Notes under the pieces: model-generated
The model's input: only the letters and a program-made list of their open reading frames with translations
Database searches by the model: none
What the model was told of the DNA's origin: nothing
Translations under genes and position numbers: made by a program
Part shown: piece after piece, positions 4,563-7,037 of the stretch
Layout: each line of letters opens with the position of its first letter
Position numbering within the stretch: position 1 is the stretch's first letter
Assembly (NCBI GenBank): GCA_025934385.1
Contig: JAICYE010000106.1
Span: 1 to 7,037, forward strand
Reading direction: 5' to 3'
Length of the DNA stretch: 7,037 bases
From: Acidimicrobiia bacterium
GTDB lineage: Bacteria > Actinomycetota > Acidimicrobiia > IMCC26256 > BP-133

Positions 4563-5328
4563 TCGGGGCCGCTTCGGCGCCGGCCCGGTCGCGCAATTGG
4601 GCCAGGCTGCGGGCCAGCAGCCGGGAGACGTGCATCTGGCTGATGCCGAGCCGGGAGGCGATCTCCGACTGCGTCATCCCCCGGAAGAACCGGAGGTGGA
4701 TGATCATCTGCTCCCGCTTCGGCAGCGAGGCGATCAGCGGTGAGAGCAGCATCCGCTGCTCGACCTCTTCCAGCCCGGTGTCGTCCTCGCCGAGCTGGGT
4801 GGCGGCCGGGCTCGCCGCCCGGTCCTCGTCGTCGCCGGTCGGCGCGTCGATCGAGCTGAACCGGTAGGCCCGTCCGGCTTCCATGGCTTCGAGGACCTCG
4901 TCGACCGAGACCTCGGCCCGCTTGGCGATCTCGGGGATCGTGGGGGAGCGGCCGAGCTCCTGGGAGAGGTTGTTCACCACCGTGCCCATCCGCAGGTGCA
5001 GTTCCTGCACCCGGCGGGGAACCCGGACGGCCCAGCCCTTGTCGCGGAAGTGGCGCTTCAGCTCGCCGACGATCGTCGGCGTGGCGAAGGTGGAGAACTC
5101 CAGCCCCCGGCCCGGGTCGAAGCGCTCGACGGCCTTGAGCAGGCCGAGGAGGGCGACCTGGATCAGGTCCTCGATCGGCTCGCCCCGGTTCTTGAACCGG
5201 CGGGCCAGGTACTCGGCCAAGCCGACCTGGGAGGCGACGATCTCGTCGCGCAGCACCTTGTCGCCGGTCTCGGCGTACTGCTCGAGCTTGCTGCGCAGCT
5301 CGTGGCGATCGGTGGCTTCGAAGGCCAT
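4558..5328 (-). CDS. sigF: SigF/SigB-family alternative sigma factor
   Basis: This 256-residue sigma-70 group 3 protein has all expected regions. Region 2 spans about 28-95 with EDLIQVALLGLLKAVERFDP (53-72, core binding) and EFSTFATPTIVGELKRHFRD (77-96, -10 recognition). Region 3 starts near WAVRVPRRVQELHLRMG (99-115) and includes GRSPTIPEIA (126-135). Region 4 is SLPKREQMIIHLRFFRGMTQ (201-220) and SEIASRLGISQMHVSRLLAR (221-240), the -35-binding helix-turn-helix. An acidic linker (165-190) separates regions 3 and 4. This is the SigB/SigF/SigG stress-and-sporulation type, normally held inactive by an RsbW or UsfX partner. The ATG lies 3 bases after the anti-sigma stop and has a weak ribosome-binding site, so it is probably translationally coupled. 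The anti-sigma-then-sigma order matches usfX-sigF of mycobacteria. Confidence 0.93.
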   Translation of the reverse strand: MAFEATDRHELRSKLEQYAETGDKVLRDEIVASQVGLAEYLARRFKNRGEPIEDLIQVALLGLLKAVERFDPGRGLEFSTFATPTIVGELKRHFRDKGWAVRVPRRVQELHLRMGTVVNNLSQELGRSPTIPEIAKRAEVSVDEVLEAMEAGRAYRFSSIDAPTGDDEDRAASPAATQLGEDDTGLEEVEQRMLLSPLIASLPKREQMIIHLRFFRGMTQSEIASRLGISQMHVSRLLARSLAQLRDRAGAEAAPS

Positions 5329-5331
5329 GCG

Positions 5332-5763
5332 TTACGACTCGCGCTGTTTCTTCAACCGGAAGGTGATGGTCCCGTTGCTGCCCGACACCTCGTGCTCGTC
5401 GACGAGCGCGTCGAGGATCTGCTCCGACAGCTCCGACGGCTCGGGCACATCGCCGGTCCGGCTGGTGCGGCCCGTGATGGCGATGAAGTCGGTGCCCGCC
5501 GAGTAGACGAGGTCCATCGTGCGGGGTTCGCCGGACGGGTCGGGTTCGTCGACGTCGCCCAGCAAATGGAAGCAGAGCTCGTCGACGGCGATGCGCAGGT
5601 CCTCCACCTCGTCGAAGGTGAAACCCAGGCGGCTGGCCAGTCCCGCGGCGGTGAGCCGCACGAGCCGGAGGTACTCCGGCGCGGCGGGCACGATGAGGCG
5701 GACGTCGCCGCCGCGCCCCAGTTCGTCCTCGCGCTCCTGCCGCTCCTCGCCGTCGCCCACCAT
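5332..5763 (-). CDS. UsfX/RsbW-like anti-sigma factor
   Basis: This 143-residue protein begins with a charged, disordered stretch (GEERQEREDELGRG), then VRLIVPAAPEYLRLVRLTAA (21-40) and FDEVEDLRIAVDELCFHLLG (50-69). The latter closely resembles the equivalent UsfX (RsbW) segment, as does ILDALVDEHEV (116-126). The N-box Asn is replaced (Glu62 followed four residues later by His66), and no DxGxG is seen in AITGRTSRTGDV. UsfX is similarly altered there, so partner binding is expected but ordinary kinase activity is uncertain. Placement directly before the sigma gene marks it as the primary antagonist. ATG 5763 was chosen because GAGGAG (5776-5771) lies 7 bases upstream; the in-frame ATG at 5796 and starts further up have no such site and run into the CoA-transferase gene. 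Confidence 0.85.
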   Translation of the reverse strand: MVGDGEERQEREDELGRGGDVRLIVPAAPEYLRLVRLTAAGLASRLGFTFDEVEDLRIAVDELCFHLLGDVDEPDPSGEPRTMDLVYSAGTDFIAITGRTSRTGDVPEPSELSEQILDALVDEHEVSGSNGTITFRLKKQRES

Positions 5764-5872
5764 CAGCCCGCTCCTCGTGGTCCCGTTCAAGACCATGGCC
5801 ATCCACTTCTTCCCAAACCTTGGCAGTCCCAACACCCCTTCCGGCAACACGGGCAAATCGGGGGTCGGCGGC
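5764..5872. other. Intergenic region before the anti-sigma/sigma genes, lower in GC
   Basis: This 109-base gap follows the CoA-transferase stop. Bases 5781-5860 contain 46 G or C out of 80, clearly below the neighbouring coding DNA, as expected for a promoter region. I could not find a convincing -10/-35 pair: GGTTT occurs on the minus strand near 5814-5818, but no GGGTA-type box follows at the right distance. No terminator hairpin was recognised. Confidence 0.4.
5771..5776 (-). promoter_or_regulatory. Shine-Dalgarno GAGGAG for the anti-sigma gene
   Basis: GAGGAG on the minus strand, 7 bases before ATG 5763, selects this start over the longer in-frame alternatives that would extend into the upstream gene. 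Confidence 0.75.
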
Positions 5873-7037
5873 TCACACGATCCCGGCTTCCCGCCAGGCG
5901 GCGAGCTCGGCGGCCGAGTGGCCGAGCCGGGCGCCGAGGACGGCGTCGTTGTCGGCGCCCGGCGCCCGCCCGAGGTGGCGGACGGCGCCGGGGGTGGCCG
6001 TGAGCCGGGAGACGACACCGGGCACCCGCACCGGCCCGAGATCCTCGTGCTGCACCGCCGGGATCGTCCCGCGGGCGGCGTAGTGCGGATCGGCGAAGAT
6101 GTCGGCGATCGTGAACATCGGGGCGATGGCCGCCCCGACGGCCTCGAAGGCGACCGTCACCTCCTCGCTGGAGCGCTTGGCCACCCAGGCGGCGATGGCG
6201 TCCTCCACCTCGTCCTGGTGGGTCAGGCGCCCGTTGTGGTCGGCGAACCAGTCCTGCTCGGTGAGGTCGGGCCGGCCGACGAGCCGCACGACCCGCTCGG
6301 CCACCTGCTGCGACGCCGCCGAGAGCCCGAACCACCGTCCGTCCGCCGCCTGGAAGCTGTTGCGGGGCACGGTCATCGGCGTGCGGTTGCCCGTCCGGCC
6401 GGGAACGATGCCGAGCTGGTCGTGGGCCAGCGCCTGCGTCCCGAAGAGCCAGAACAGCGGCTCGTAGATCGCCTGGTCGACCACCTGCCCCACACCGGTG
6501 GCGTCACGGTGGCGGAGGGCGGCCAGCGTGGCGAAGGCCCCGACGCACCCGGCGACGCCGTCAGCCAGGGCCAGCGGCGGCAGCGTCGGCGGCCCGTCGG
6601 GGTAGCCGTTGAGGTGGGCGAAGCCGCTCATCGACTCGGCCAGCGTGCCGTAGCCCGGCCGGCCGGCGTAGGGGCCGGTCTGGCCGAAGCCGGTCACCCG
6701 GACCATGACGAGGCGGGGGTTGAGGGCCGAGAGCTCCTCCCAGCCGAGGCCCCAGCGCTCCATCGTGCCGGGCCGGAAGTTCTCCACGAGGACGTCGGCG
6801 TCGGCCACCAGTTCCCGGAGCAGCCCGGCCCCGGCCGGGTCGCTGAGGCGGAGCGAGACGCAGGCCTTGTTGCGGTTGACGAACAGCCACCACAGCGACA
6901 CGCCGTCCTTCGTCCAGCCGAAACCCCGCAGCGAGTCCCCGGCGGGATGCTCGACCTTGACGACGTCGGCGCCGTAGTCGGCCAGGAGCGTGGCGATGAG
7001 TGGTCCGGCCAGGAGGGTGGCGCAGTCGACGACCTTG
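5873..7037 (-). CDS. CaiB/BaiF (family III) CoA-transferase, N-terminus outside window
   Basis: The visible 387 residues begin KVVDCATLLAGPLIATLLAD, so only a few N-terminal residues are missing beyond the window edge. Family III markers follow in order: LLADYGADVVKVEHP (17-31), NRNKACVSLRL (54-64), DADVLVENFRPGTMERWGL (79-97), NPRLVMVRVTGFGQTGPYAG (106-125), then LALADGVAGCVGAFATLAAL (155-174). The Asp there (codon at 6562-6560) is my candidate for the acylated catalytic Asp. Later come ATGVGQVVDQAIYEPLF and a small C-terminal domain ending in WREAGIV. Such enzymes move CoA between acyl-CoA and free acids, for example carnitine, oxalate, bile acids, aromatic succinates or methylsuccinate; the substrate cannot be told from the sequence. 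It is cytoplasmic. It reads in the same direction as the stress module 109 bases away but appears functionally unrelated. Confidence 0.92.
   Translation of the reverse strand, partial: KVVDCATLLAGPLIATLLADYGADVVKVEHPAGDSLRGFGWTKDGVSLWWLFVNRNKACVSLRLSDPAGAGLLRELVADADVLVENFRPGTMERWGLGWEELSALNPRLVMVRVTGFGQTGPYAGRPGYGTLAESMSGFAHLNGYPDGPPTLPPLALADGVAGCVGAFATLAALRHRDATGVGQVVDQAIYEPLFWLFGTQALAHDQLGIVPGRTGNRTPMTVPRNSFQAADGRWFGLSAASQQVAERVVRLVGRPDLTEQDWFADHNGRLTHQDEVEDAIAAWVAKRSSEEVTVAFEAVGAAIAPMFTIADIFADPHYAARGTIPAVQHEDLGPVRVPGVVSRLTATPGAVRHLGRAPGADNDAVLGARLGHSAAELAAWREAGIV

Noticed and set aside
4310..5806. Leftward frame of 498 codons that would fuse CsbD to a long N-terminal part
   Set aside because: Only the last 60 codons match CsbD and they have their own ATG and GAGGAG. 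The rest is the shadow of the sigma-factor and anti-sigma genes.
5786..5860. Cys-rich frame (CPCCRKGCWDC) in the gap before the anti-sigma gene, considered as a small zinc protein
   Set aside because: It has no start codon or ribosome-binding site of its own and is the tail of a shadow frame of the CoA-transferase gene.
5764..6018. N-terminal extension of the anti-sigma protein into the CoA-transferase gene
   Set aside because: The extension is a shadow of the CoA-transferase frame in its upper half, and ATG 5763 has a well-placed GAGGAG.

Overview
The window is very GC-rich DNA with actinobacterial gene content. It carries a phosphatase / DUF3090 / PI3-4-kinase-like trio (the neighbourhood of Rv2135c-Rv2134c-Rv2133c in Mycobacterium tuberculosis), a SigF/SigB-type sigma factor with UsfX-like anti-sigma proteins, GTG starts and candidate leaderless promoters. 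I infer Actinomycetota, possibly an Acidimicrobiia-like lineage and possibly from a metagenome assembly. The class-level guess is weak.

Layout. Positions 1-155 hold the start of a leftward gene. Its continuation (1-59) is an exact copy of 442-500, so the left end looks like an assembly chimera or a rearrangement. A divergent rightward gene (195-1139) encodes an uncharacterised protein. Next come two 56-base palindromic repeat units (1145-1270). A rightward operon follows at 1314-3436: histidine phosphatase, DUF3090 zinc-ribbon protein and SCO1664-type kinase-like protein. The mshC gene that usually accompanies this trio in actinobacteria does not follow it here.

The rest is leftward. Reading in the direction of transcription it comprises a partial CaiB/BaiF CoA-transferase (7037-5873), a UsfX-like anti-sigma factor (5763-5332), a SigF-type sigma factor (5328-4558), a CsbD-like stress protein (4492-4310), a STAS anti-anti-sigma factor (4234-3887) and a second RsbW-like protein (3869-3441).

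Together 3441-5763 form a compact general-stress partner-switching module: sigma factor, two candidate antagonists, one phosphorylatable switch protein and a likely target. A SigF/SigB-type promoter (GTTA, 16 bases, GGGTAA) sits before csbD, suggesting the sigma factor drives csbD and perhaps the genes behind it. Both anti-sigma proteins lack the standard ATP-site residues, as UsfX does, so how the STAS protein is phosphorylated is open. I found no RNA genes, CRISPR arrays or insertion sequences. The module is a variant of a known system; the most unexplained sequence is the palindromic pair at 1145-1270.
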